Shown piece by piece: positions 12,016-23,029 of a stretch of 64,000 nucleotides of DNA. The stretch spans positions 57,157,001-57,221,000 of the forward strand of contig NC_080578.1 of NCBI RefSeq assembly GCF_029962835.1. The letters are read 5' to 3'. The notes below the pieces were generated by a model. That model did no database searches. It was not told the origin of the DNA and was given only the letters and a program-made list of their open reading frames with translations. The stretch is from Magnolia sinica. Lineage: Eukaryota > Streptophyta > Magnoliopsida > Magnoliales > Magnoliaceae. The translations under genes were made by a program, and so were the position numbers. The stretch's first letter is position 1, and each line of letters opens with the position of its first letter.

Positions 12016-13315
12016 CTAATATAGCTTGAACCAAAAGTGGAATGGGAATATCTAAATATAAAACATTCAAATTGATAATGCCTTATGTCTCCACATGAAT
12101 GGAAGATTGGAGAAGATCTTGTTTGACTACCAAATTCAATTGTTTTCCAAGCCATAGGAGAAGCAAGAGAAGGGCTATATTTGCAAGTTTCATAGCCTAA
12201 ACCTTTCTTACAGAGTTTCTACCCATGCCTAGGAGTCTCTCTAGTTTCTCATCACTTTGGGAAAACCTATGGCTAAGTTCAATAGTATGTTTGGATTTTT
12301 CAACATCTAGTTTCAGTTTTGCATTTTTAAAATTTAATTTCTCATTTTCTGACTATGGGTGTTTAATATTTTTCTCTAAGTCTTTAATTTTAAGATTAGT
12401 ATTATCTGCCTCTTTTCCAAGCAGGATTTTTTCAACATAAATTTTTTTTATCATCCGCTAGCTAGTTATTGACAGCAAATGCCTCATCCATGACTTCATT
12501 CAGCTTTTTGATTTCATTGTTGACCTGACTAAGCTTTTTGAGGGTGTTTATGCTGTGAGTATAAAGGTGGTCATAGGCCACTTGGATGTTGTCATTTTCT
12601 TATTCATCATCTTATGAGGAGGAGGAGGAGGAGGAGACCATTTCAGTTTTTTGCTCATTTATCTCCTCATTGTCCTCTAGATCCGGGATAATCATAGTGT
12701 TGGAGGCCATAAGAATTTTCAAAGATTTTTTGCCTCCATCACTTTCAGACTCACTTATTTCTGAATCGTAGTCTTGGGTATCATCCCATGTGGCTGTCAT
12801 AGCCTTTCCTTTTGATTTCTTTATGGGACACTCAGTATATAGATGGCCATACTTTTGGCAATTGTAACATTGGGGCTCCTTAGACCTTCTGAATGATTTG
12901 CCTATTTGGTACTTATGCCCTAGTTGTTTTCCCTTGTTGTTAAATGTCCTTCCATGGTTCTTGTTGAAGAATTTTTTGAACTGCTTGGGCAAAAGGGCTA
13001 CCGCCTCATCTACATCTTCCTCTTCACTAACCTTTTCTAATTCAACTTTATTTTTAGAGGTTTTGAGGACAATGTGTTTGAATTCTCTAGGAGTTCTAAA
13101 GTGTAGTTCAAAAGTCTATAGGGAACCTATGAGTTCTTTTACCTTCCGCTGATCAATATTTCAACACTCTTCTATGGTGGTGACTTTAGAATTGAAGTGT
13201 TCTGTTAGGGATCACAAGATTTTCCTACAAATTTTAGGTACCGGAACCCTCTCTCCAAGTCCCCACATTGAGTTACATATGTCATTCAATTTTGTGTAAA
13301 ACTTCATAAAAGTCT
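12016..13315 (-). pseudogene. Copia gag, C-terminal part with zinc knuckle
   Basis: Minus strand. From 13315 the sequence reads TFMKFYTKLNDICNS, then a UBN2-type gag segment, then a CCHC zinc knuckle CYNCQKYGHLYTECP (12869-12828) for nucleic-acid binding. An acidic/serine tail follows, ending in a (GAG)n-encoded run of serines with a stop at 12612. Downstream (about 12560-12080) decayed coding continues with a predicted coiled-coil stretch and a second, damaged knuckle-like motif (HSCGDIRHYQFEC). The N-terminal part of this gag lies 41 kb away at 55123-55557, beyond the family C insertion. Confidence 0.85.
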
Positions 13316-13337
13316 TGTTCACAACCCCAAGTGCAAG

Positions 13338-13480
13338 CACTACCAAAAAACTGGGCAAGGCTGACGGACTTGGGGTGCCTTTGGCTATGGCTAAAATCCA
13401 TTGGCATTGCCAACGGCTAAAATTTGTCGGTGATGGTTAGTAATCCGTCGACGTAGCCGAAGTTTTGAATGGTGAACGTC
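13338..13480. repeat. CACTA left terminal and subterminal repeats
   Basis: The TIR at 13338-13350 is followed by motifs such as GGCTGACGG, CATTGGCATTGCCAACGG and GTCCGTCGACG-like words in both orientations. These resemble the transposase-binding subterminal repeats of CACTA elements and match, in reverse complement, those at 50380-50643. Confidence 0.8.
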
Positions 13481-13974
13481 CAACCATCCAGATTTTTCTC
13501 ATTTTATGGTCCGTCTGAGACTTAGTTAGGGCTCATATTTTGGGATCAATACCAAAATGATCTTGAGAAATGGATGGACGGCGTGGATGAAAAAATACAT
13601 CATGGTGGGGCCCATAGAGCCCTCCCCTTTACAAAGCTAGATTTACCATTTTTTTTCTTCTGTAAAAGCCAATGAGTTTTGTACATAATGTAAAATAGTG
13701 GTGATTCGTTCATGAAAATAGTGGCAATGATATAGAGTTATCCTGACCATTTAAATAATCCGTCTAGTTTTAAGTGTTTAATATTTATAGTTTTCTTATA
13801 TAATACGATCTTAACCGTCCAAAAAATAGTCCCTCTTGCATGTACGACCATTAACAGATTTTTTTGTTATAAACAATGGTAAACATAAACCATTTCAGAT
13901 TTGAAAGGTTTCTCTTATTTAGAAGAGGATTCGAGATATCGAGCACCATTTGGTCTTTTCCCATTTTTAAGTCG

Positions 13975-14095
13975 CAACATCTTCCATCACCATCGAGCAG
14001 CGGCATCTTCCATCGCCATCGAGCAGCATCATCTTCCATCTTCCATCGCCATCGAGCAACATCATCTTCCATCTTCCATCGAGCAGTGTCTTCAA
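13975..14095. repeat. Minisatellite, units of CATCGAGCAGCATCATCTTC
   Basis: Three to four imperfect tandem units built from CATCGCCATCGAGCA and CATCTTCCATCTTC. It lies in the left arm of the CACTA element in otherwise non-coding sequence. Confidence 0.7.
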
Positions 14096-14099
14096 ATAC

Positions 14100-15860
14100 G
14101 TGAGCTTCTCTTTCCTTGCTGATCAGACCCACCATGATGTGTTTTATGTGGCCCCACTATGATGTATACCTTAGATTTGTGGTATATTCCACTTTTACCA
14201 TTTCTAGCTAATCAGACCTATCCATCCATCGCGTGGGCCACACCAATGGAAACACCGATCCCATTGTGTATGGACCATACACTGATTGCTTTTAGTTGTC
14301 AAATCTCCTACCATTTTCATGTATTGTGGGGGCTCATAATGCTAGGTGTTGTCCTCTTCTTACTCTATTCCTCTTAACCATCTATATGCAAGATGTGGGG
14401 GCTCATAATGCTAGGTGATGGGCCCCACTAGTTGTAACTAAGGCCTGTTATACAAATCATGGGGCCGAGGAATTGGATGCTTCCTCCTTAGATTCTTGCA
14501 AATTGAAAGATCACAGCCATCCAGTCTTTGGCCTTTTCACATTGGATGTGGATTTATTGTTTTCACAATGCCTCATTTACAAGCCACTAAACAAGGGTTA
14601 GGATTTATGATCAAGATTTTATTTTTTTTTGGTGATGACGTGGTTCACCGAAACATGGACCCTCAGTAATGGGTAGTTAATATGAAGGATATGGATCTTA
14701 CTGTCCTGATCAATTTGAACAGTCCAATGGCTAGGATCTTTTGCATCCGCTAGTAGTAAACAGTCTCTCATAACTCTTCACACAGATAAATGTGTAGCAA
14801 GTAAAAATAAAATTCATAGATAAACAATAACATACATATTCATCTGACTTAGCTTGCAGCCTTGTCCCAGCTATTTGTGATTGGCTCTATGAGTTCTGTT
14901 TTGCCAATCAATTGTAAGGCCCTACCCACTGGTAGTACTCCTCACCACCTTGATTACGTCCTTTTAAGACTTCCTCTCATCCTATTTTTAAGCCCTTGGG
15001 GCCTAATCAGTGTAAAGCAATGCATTAATTTAACTCGAATGTCTCTAGCAGTAAACCATATCCAATCTAACGTGCACGGGTGCTGCAGCCTGAAAGGTCC
15101 AATTGCACAACCATGTGGAAACTATAGATTGTGCTCTGGGGATTTAGTTGTAAGTTGTGGTCTGGGGACTTCTAAAAGGAGAAAAATTCAATCATCTGCT
15201 AATTACCTAATGCAATTTTTGGTTGTTTAGGTGGGCACCATTATTACTAGTCATTTGTTGCCTAAGATGGGTTTGGAATGATTCAACATGTAACATCTGT
15301 CAAGTTCTCCTGTATAAATGCACTCTTGTTGGTAGTTGTATTATCATCCAAGTATTTGTTTTGTTTGTGTTTTTGTCGATGCAAATTATGATTTTTTTAG
15401 TGGGTGTGGATCCATAAAAAAATAAAAAATAAAAAAAAAAAAAGGATTCTGTCGTGGTAACCATTCTATGCTCTTTTCAAATTTTAATAAAGTCTTTGTC
15501 CATGACTTTGGGATCTGGTGGAAGATGTTTGGGATGGGCTAGCTGATGATGTGGCATACCAGTTTCATCACTTGATTAGGCCAACAAAACGTGGTTCCAA
15601 CCTGTGCCGTTTCTGGGTTGGGAGGAAAAAGAAAAAAAATATTGTTTCTTTCAATCAATCATCATATATTGTTGCCCTTTTACAAAAATGCCTAGTGATT
15701 TTTGAGGGAAACAAAACTGTTTTCTTCTTGTGATTTCTAAGAAAAATCATCATGACTGAAAACATCACAACCCCTAATATTATTTTAATAGCTTAATCAT
15801 TCGGATTTGAAATGCTTGATATTTTTCATAGTGACTTTAGCACCGTCCTTTTCCTTTCAA
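14100..15860. other. CACTA left arm, no gene recognised
   Basis: Non-coding sequence with a duplicated phrase GTGGGGGCTCATAATGCTAGGTG (first 20 bases shared) near 14327 and 14395. A block at 14855-15000 has the form of a dispersed plant repeat I know only by sight ('CCTTGTCCCAGCTATTTG'). A homopolymer-A tract is at 15415-15443. A short open stretch at 15518-15640 (EDVWDGLADDVAYQF) is exon-like, but I do not recognise it. The segment 15810-15850 (IVTLAPS) might be a decayed upstream exon of the aspartate kinase fragment, since the family has a VTLDPSKLW motif there; this is weak. Confidence 0.5.
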
Positions 15861-15879
15861 GTAAAACCAACCGAAAATT

Positions 15880-16011
15880 GTTGTGGTTGTGTGGTTGCTC
15901 AACCGTGCATTGGAAGTGCTCAAGAAGATTGCAGAAGTGAATCACATTCAGCACAGATCTATAATATCCCTTATTGGCAATGTGCAACACTTTCCACAGA
16001 TACTAAATAAG
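15880..16011 (+). pseudogene. Aspartate kinase exon fragment captured by CACTA
   Basis: The plus-strand reading LEVLKKIAEVNHIQHRS then IISLIGNVQ followed by HFPQILNK ends at 16011 in AAG followed directly by a GTGAGG splice donor. This matches the regulatory (ACT-domain) region of plant monofunctional, lysine-sensitive aspartate kinases. In these the family sequence contains LQHRSIISLIGNVQ just before an intron. Aspartate kinase makes aspartyl phosphate, the first step of lysine, threonine and methionine synthesis in plastids. Here only about 40 codons remain and the catalytic domain is absent. The next expected family exon (starting AFxVLR) was not found in the following kilobase. The retained splice donor shows that genomic DNA, not an mRNA copy, was captured. 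The identification rests on memory of the family. Confidence 0.75.
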
Positions 16012-17171
16012 GTGAGGCTCCATAGATACTATTAGTTGGGTAGATTCCTTTGAGAAAGCTCATAGCAGATGCAATTAGCCACATTCTGTTGACATATTCT
16101 ATATATTGTTAGAACAGTGGAATGATATTATGAGACCAGATTTAATGAGACATTATGATATCTGCACTTAAGCTGAGGCCTCGAGATTTAATGGGAGCAA
16201 CATATGATCATGCCTAAAACTTATACATTCATATGATTTGGCCTGCTTGTGTTTTTCAATGACCTGAGTTTTTGTTTGTCTTTTCATCCTAATGGTGATA
16301 AATGGGTTGGATAGTAGATGTCACATTCCCCTGGGCCTCCATTGTTCTATTTGGTGTTGCCACTTGAGTTACAAATCAAGCTGGGTTATGAGATTTAGGA
16401 CTACTATGTTGAGGCACATCTGATGGGTTGGATGGCACTCCCACATTAAAGTGAACCCACACAGGTACCACAACCACCATATATTCAAGTGTACATGATT
16501 ATTCATTTTCCCCTTCTAGCAATTCACTTCCTTTATTCATGGATTGCACCCACTAAACCATAAGCTCATTATAGCCTGAGTACTTTGTATTTCTTCTCAA
16601 TTAGATATAATGAAGGTTAGTAATTGGCTGGACTTAGGCCAAGTAAAATCAAAATTTTTAATAGATCTGACCCAAAATTCCAGCCTAACCCATTGCCAGA
16701 CTAATATACAATGTGATTTTAGTTCGTTTCCGGTGAATAGAGAATTTGTAGATCAAGTGATGTTGGATTGTTGATGATTTTCTTAGCATTTGGAATGCAA
16801 GGGAAAAGGTAATATAAGGCTAATTCCTGGTTCTCTCTAATCCTAGATTTTGATCTAATCAGGCCAATTCAGATTTTCCATATTCCTTGGCCTGGGACCA
16901 TCACACAAGCATACAATGACTTGGACCTTCTCTATCAAGTCATTGCTTCTTTTGTCAAAACTAACTAAAATCCGTCTGCAAGTTCATTGTTAGAGGCTTA
17001 GAGATGCCCTTTCTGTGACTTAATATTGGTTTTTCTTTTTATAATTTATCATTTTTAACTATTTTTTGGCTTTATCAACCTGTTCAAGGTTTCAGAGTAT
17101 TACATCCTATTTTTGTTTGAGGCCTTTTGTTTTAAGGTGTCTAAGATGTAGTGGTTTTCTTTTTATTCCAG
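16012..17171. other. Intron-like spacer between captured fragments
   Basis: AT-rich non-coding sequence from the aspartate kinase splice donor (16012) to the acceptor TTTTATTCCAG (17161-17171) of the carrier fragment. No further exon is recognised. It probably contains intron sequence from both donor genes and their junction, which I cannot place. Confidence 0.5.
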
Positions 17172-17233
17172 GGGTTGTCGGTTGGATTGCTTAGGCAAGC
17201 TACATACGCAACAACATGACTTGGGTCATTTAG
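17172..17233 (+). pseudogene. Mitochondrial dicarboxylate/tricarboxylate carrier exon fragment
   Basis: After the acceptor TTCCAG (ending 17171), the plus strand reads GLSVGLLRQATYATT, a stop, then LGSFR. Plant DTC carriers have GLSAGLLRQATYTTARLGSF directly after an intron, so both the protein match and the intron position agree. The carrier exchanges malate, oxoglutarate and citrate across the inner mitochondrial membrane. The fragment covers part of the second transmembrane region of the first carrier repeat. The stop (TGA) replaces the Arg codon expected here and fits a CGA to TGA change. Only about 20 codons remain, ending near 17233 at an AG|GTGAAG donor-like site. It is not functional. 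Confidence 0.7.
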
Positions 17234-18268
17234 GTGAAGCTCTTAGACATGAAGTACAAATATGTTAGATGGTGTATGATGATTTTGAGATAAATATGTT
17301 TTCTATACTTATTTATAGTTATGCTTCAAAAACTGTTGAAATAATTGATTGTGTTTCACTATAACCCATTTCTTCTTAGATGTTCTATCATGATACAATT
17401 ACAATTAGTATTTATGCCACCTAGTGGTTTACAATGTATTCCCCCGTTTAGGAATTTATATTGAACAAGTATATTCATTTGATTGAAAATGCTTGTTCTT
17501 TGTGGATTCATAAATTGTCCCATTTTGGACAGTTTGGTACCTTACCATGTACTTAGGTTGTCATCATTTTCAATTTACATGTAGTTGGAAATTTGGTAGT
17601 CTCCCTATATTTTCTCTGTATATGTGGTTCTTTACTAATTGGTTTCATCTATCCATGTGTAATAGATTACATGTGGCAACTAGTTAGTATTGAATTTTAC
17701 ATATATCTGGAGAATATGGGGAGGTGCTGTCGAAATTTTGACTCATATGTAAACTGTATGAGAACAGTACATGGTATGTTACCGAATGGGATAGAGACAA
17801 TTAACACCTGTAGATAGAGACAATTAGCTCGTCTAGGTAAAGACAAGTATGATCAGCAATTTATTGATATGCACAAAAAGATAGGCAGAGTACAAACTTC
17901 TTTCTAACTTGAGAAGATAACAGAAATATATACTCTTTTACTCAATGCCCTTATGACTAGTATTTATTCCATGATTGTATTTCCTTTAGCTCACAAAAGG
18001 AAATCATCCCTAATTCTTTTCTTTTTAGCAAAGTGGTCAACTTATTTCAAATATTAATGATACATTCTAACAAGCAATGGATTATGTGGTGCATTAAATG
18101 CTTCCATAGAATGTTAAATGCCTCTTTAATCAAATCGACCATATATCTAGATGTTTTGATATAGCTTGAATTGAAAGATGGTGCTTGCTTTGTTTCAGGA
18201 ATATAATCCTATTTGTTAGAAGTCCACTTCTCTTACTACAGATAAGAACATGCTTCATCAGGTATAAT
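17234..18268. other. CACTA left arm, possible further exon-like pieces
   Basis: Mostly AT-rich. Two stretches look exon-like without a family match. 17818-17895 reads RQLARLGKDKYDQQ followed by FIDMHKKIG. 18199-18261 is bounded by TTTCAG and by CAG|GTATAA. They may be further captured exons or chance. Confidence 0.35.
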
Positions 18269-18687
18269 TTGTATTAATTCAACTTATAACTCCTCAGAAC
18301 CCGCTCTGCTGTAAGATATTACGGTGCATGACGGTTCCCAGTAGGTTAGGTTATAAGTTGTTACATAAATTTGGTTGGATATCTTTTATTTTTATACATG
18401 TTGTCAATAGTTAGTTGGATGATGAATTAGGTGTATAAACATGTGCCTACCTACAGTCTTACTTAATTTATATTTATACTTCTTCATTTATATTCTTTTG
18501 TATTAGTTTAACTTGTAACTCCTCATAACCCGTTCTGCCGTAAGATATTACGGTGCATGACGGTTCCCAGTAGGTTAAGTTGCAAGTTGCTACATAAAGT
18601 TGGTTGGATATCTTTTATTTTTATAAATGTTGTCAATAGTTAGTTGGATAATGAATTAGGTGTATAAATGTGTAACTGCCTACAGGT
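18269..18687 (+). repeat. Direct duplication of a ~190-bp unit containing a hairpin
   Basis: Copy 1 spans about 18269-18463 and copy 2 about 18499-18687. Each contains an outer inverted repeat (AACTTATAAC/GTTATAAGTT at 18281-18290 and 18350-18359; AACTTGTAAC/GTTGCAAGTT at 18510-18519 and 18579-18588). Each also contains an inner hairpin CCGTAAGATATTACGG (copy 2, 18538-18553; copy 1 begins CTGTAA). Base changes between copies keep pairing possible, using G:U in RNA. Confidence 0.8.
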
Positions 18688-18822
18688 GGTAAACTTGTTG
18701 AATGATACTGAAGTGATTCTTCCGTCAGCGGTTGGTGAATCAAGCAAGGGAAGTTGTGGTAGCTCCTGGATGGACGGTGAGAAGCCATTCACCAGAATAA
18801 TGTCCTACCTTTCAACATATAG
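18686..18822 (+). pseudogene. Exon-like open frame broken by Gypsy A
   Basis: An acceptor-like CTGCCTACAG ends at 18685. From 18686 the plus strand is open for 45 codons (VVNLLNDTEVILPSAVGESS, then GSCGSSWMDGEKPFTRIMS) up to the Gypsy A target site. Joining across the insertion (18822 to 44138) continues for about eight codons (RSCFLDVV) to a stop. I do not recognise the protein. It may be another captured exon or part of the element itself. Confidence 0.4.
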
Positions 18823-19571
18823 TGTAAGACCCGTATCCTAGACCGTAGCAGTCCATAGGCTTCCGCTGTCCTCTCGGTCGAATTTTGGCAACCCTCGACC
18901 TGTATCCGACATTTGCGCCCGAACCTAAACCAAGTCCTACATATCGGAGTCGACTCGACTCGAAACTTGTATCCTAGCGACCACGCCTCACGCGCCGATC
19001 CGATACCAAGGCTAGAAGATGTGGGCCCGCGTTCATTTAAAGGAAAACGCCACATGTGCAAATTTCGAGAGAATCTCTATGACCTATACCATCAATCAAT
19101 CAAGCAATTAATCATTCAAGTCAAGTACACACCATACCACAAGTACAAGCAACCCATCCCTTTCCCATTCCCAAAGTCAACTCTCTCTCTCCACCCATCC
19201 CTTTCTTACAACTCCATCACTCCACCCATCACTCTATCTCTTTTCATTCCATCACTTCCCTCTCTCTCTCTCTCATTCTCTCTCTTCACTCCCAAGGAAA
19301 AAAAATCTAATGTCCAAGCCTTCTAAGAGCAACCTAAGTGTGGCCCATTTCTCTACCACCCAATCTCTCATCTCCACCATCAAAACTTCATCATCCTCCG
19401 TCAAGGTCGAAGCTAAGGAGCCTAGGAGTCCAAGGAACTAAAGTAAAAGGCCAATATGTGGGTGATCCATCATTAAATTACAAATTTTATGGCCCACTTG
19501 TTGTGGGACCCACTTGATGTATGCATTGTATAAGAGAGGGGCCCATAGTGGCGCGGTCCCTCCATCTCACC

Positions 19572-19572
<1 letters not shown>

Positions 19573-19614
<42 letters not shown>
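19573..19614. repeat. (TC)n microsatellite in LTR A
   Basis: About 21 TC units. The matching site in the 3' LTR (40956-41000) has a CT run of similar length, so the microsatellite predates insertion of this element. Confidence 0.95.
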
Positions 19615-19620
<6 letters not shown>

Positions 19621-19875
19621 CTCTCCCTCTCGTATGGATGGTGTGTGTGTGTGGCCCACCATGAAGTAAGTATTTCATCCATGCCGTTCACCGAGTGGGC
19701 CCACATGGCAGTCCGTTTGGACAGGCCGAATTAAAGAAAGACACAAGTATCAGTTTAATCCGAGGATTATGTGGGCCAAACATGTGGACCCACCATCATC
19801 ATGTGATGACCCACATCATCCAGACCCTTGGACGGTGGGACGTTTGCAATGGATAGATTGGATTCCACACCGTCC

Positions 19876-22800
19876 TGTAACGCCCTGAAATTCGGGGGTC
19901 GAGCATAACTCAGCTCTCGAGTTCCAAAACATCACTTATGCAACATATTTAATGATGGATGTATGTTGTCTGTATTAGTGCATAAAACATGGAATAGATT
20001 AAGCCAAATAGTAAATATAATTTAGGGATAAGTGAAGAAAGCAAGCGGAAGACTTATAGAAATATGTGTACAAGTGCAAATCCCTGAAGTACATATACAT
20101 ACCAGGTCATATTTTAAGTGTTACTATCAAAATTACAAGTATCTAATTACATCATTTAATTCCGAAAAGAAATCCCAGCATCCCGCGCATCAGAACGAGG
20201 CTCACTAGAACCCGTCTGAAAACTGCATAAAAGAGAAAGCAGCCTCATCATCCTCGATCTCTCGCTCTGCCTCAAAAGTCGCATCAACATTTGCAACATC
20301 AGCAACTAAGACAGAGTCTGGTGGGTGTTTAACACCGCCCCAGAATGAGGGAGTGAGTGATCAACTCAGTGGAACAATAAAGCACAGGTTAACATGTTAT
20401 TAGTTCAATCAAGCGGTAATGATAAAGTAGAACAATTAAACATGTCCTAAGTACTCTTGTTAATGCAAGGATGTATGCAGAATGATGCGTGCCCTCACGC
20501 GTACACCCTCAGCGTCTTCATCTTACGTTACGCATGACATCGCCTCAAAGTGCGCCACGTCTACAAAGCACATGCAAATGCGGTGCATGAACATGATTAC
20601 CAAGTGGTTATTAGTCCTTTTCATACAGTAGGATTGGGAAGCTAAGGTACCTTCCTCATATCACCATCCAAACGGTGATCCATTCTAGGGTCGTCAGTCC
20701 TAGACATCTCATACGATCATATGGTTTTAGGTCGTTGCAAAGGGCTCGTCACCAATCAATGCACGCCCATCATAACTTTGTTACTACACTAAGGCTCGTC
20801 ACCTCAATGCGGTATCCAGGTATGCTCGAGGTCACTACAAAGGGCTCGTCACCAATCAATGTAGGCCGACAGCACGAATATAGTGTCCCATACCACCATA
20901 ATCGGCTCACGAGTTTAGTTGCTCACTGGTCACTACGGGGAGGCTCGTCACCCCAGCATAGGCCGACAGCTCGACCACGGTGTCCCATACCATCATGTCT
21001 GGCTCATGAGTCTTAGCAGATCAAGGTACCATGGTTAATAGGATTTCATTAGTAAGTTAGGTACCCTAGATTCAAACAGTAGCGTCCATACATGGTGAAT
21101 ATACATCAGACAATCGGGTTACTTGACGAACTCGACTAGCACGAGCGCACGTTGGGTTGAACGACATAGAGTGCGCAAACACTCCGCGTTGCCAAACCAC
21201 TGCCGACAACTCTAATACGTCTCGGGTTCGTCTAATCACGTCCTACGTGGCGAAAGCAACCTCAACCACGATCTTAAGGCCAATTACCGATTTTCTGGAC
21301 TAATGCATAGTCCCATACACATTACACTACCATAGATATTCGTATTGAATGTAGAACAGTAAAGGAACAACAACTCAAATCATGTGGTACACAAGCATTT
21401 GAAGAGTATCAACTTAACATGAATGTAAGCATAAGTAATACTTGAATTTAAACAATAAGGAATGTAACTTACATGAAGGAAATCATACACACTAGTGGGA
21501 GAGTTGGGAATTGCTTCTCAACGCCCATACTAGGTGGGTACATCACACTTTAGATCATTCAGAGATTTCTACAAACACTTAGAATACATAATACAACATA
21601 CATGACGTATGTTGAAATACACACATTTGGACAATTCCTTTTACCAAGGAGTTGTCGCACATACAATTAGCATAAGTACACGACAAATAATCATGGAAAA
21701 CACAGGTTCATATTTTATACGCATACGGAACTTTATACATACACATAGAATACACAAATCTCAATATAGCACATGCATATCAGGAACACAAAATAAACAT
21801 AACTTTGGCATGTGAAATCTCATCCATAGCAAGAATAAACCATTAACTAGCATTGAAAGCCTTGAAAACCATAACCTATAAACTTAAAGTCCGCACCTTA
21901 AGCCAGAAAAGAACACCGAACTGATTTCAGACGATATGTCTTCGTCAACGGTAACAAGATAACCTAAAGCAAGAATAGAAATGAGCTACAATACAAAGAC
22001 TATTCTAAGCTCCAACACAGATTAAGGTTAGGTTAACTTACCCAAAGATGAACTCAGAATCGCCGGAAAAATGATTTGAAAGTGAAGGTTTAAGGATGAA
22101 GAAGAACAGGAAAGAATCTAAGATGATTCACCAACTTCTCTCTCACTTTCTCTCTCTCTTTTCCTTTCTCTTTCTTAGCTAGGGTTAGGAAATTCGTATG
22201 GAAAAGAGAGCTAGGGTTTTAAGGTCTATAAATAGGCCTAATATTGATGAAAATAACCCCAGGGCCAAGGTATACTTAGGGTATAACCAAAACCGGCCTC
22301 TCACGATCCAATGAAGCACTTCCGGTGGGCCTATTACCACGAAAGGTCGGACTTAAGCTCACTGACCATGGATCTAGGTCAAGCTGAGTTTTCGTACCAA
22401 TCGGATCTTCAGATCAGCCGTGGTGGACCATACTCAATTCAACGGTCACCGAATCTCGATCAGGTCCACAATCACAAGGACATGCCTGGGCCATCTTCCC
22501 TGATCAGATGGTGAAATTGGGTCAGAATCCAACGGTCAGATTGCTTAAAATCGTCGCGCAAGCGACACGACTCAGATTTCATAAAATCTTATTTAAGTTT
22601 CCAACCGTTCTCACACTCTTCACTCCGAACTCAAACAAATCGACCCAGAACATCACATGGACTTGATTTTCGAGGTAATGGTCAAGCCCAACATGGTGAC
22701 TGCAACAGCCTAAGATCATCGCTATCGGACTTTCGACGGCGGTCCAGGTCTAATCCAGAACTTCCAAAAAATCCCAAGAGCAACTGGCTTTAGCGATGAA

Positions 22801-22983
22801 TCCCAGATTTTAGAGTAACATAGCGCTAACTAATCTACAGGTTTTGAGTCATGCAGATACAATTTAAAGTGATTGATGTAAATTTCACAAGCAATCGAGT
22901 ATAGCGCCAATTACCCCAAAAAGCTTCTAAGGAAAACAGAGGTAGTACTCGGGTCTTGGCACAAAATTTTCAGGGTTAATACA
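19876..22983 (-). repeat. 3' LTR of Gypsy B
   Basis: On the plus strand it runs from TGTAACGCCC to GGTTAATACA. It is 3108 bp, the same length as the other LTR. The first 60 bases differ at three positions, all transitions. A TATA box in minus orientation (CTATTTATAG) lies near 22225-22234 and a CT-rich tract (GA-rich on the sense strand) at about 22137-22176. Confidence 0.92.
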
Positions 22984-22984
22984 A

Positions 22985-23000
22985 TCTACCCCCCTTAAAG
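22985..23000 (-). promoter_or_regulatory. Polypurine tract of Gypsy B
   Basis: The minus-strand sequence CTTTAAGGGGGGTAGA lies directly before the 3' LTR. This is the normal place and composition of the plus-strand DNA primer of LTR retrotransposons. Confidence 0.75.
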
Positions 23001-23029
23001 AAAATATCGTCATCGAAATTCATACCTTC

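Noticed and set aside
12609..12632. (GAG)n microsatellite as an independent repeat
   Set aside because: It encodes the serine run at the end of Copia gag on the minus strand and is explained by that.
14855..15000. Known dispersed repeat (SINE or LINE piece) in the CACTA left arm
   Set aside because: The wording (GTCCCAGCTATTTG, then a GGCCCTACC-like phrase) is familiar, but I could not define ends, target duplication or family, so it is only mentioned in the spacer entry.
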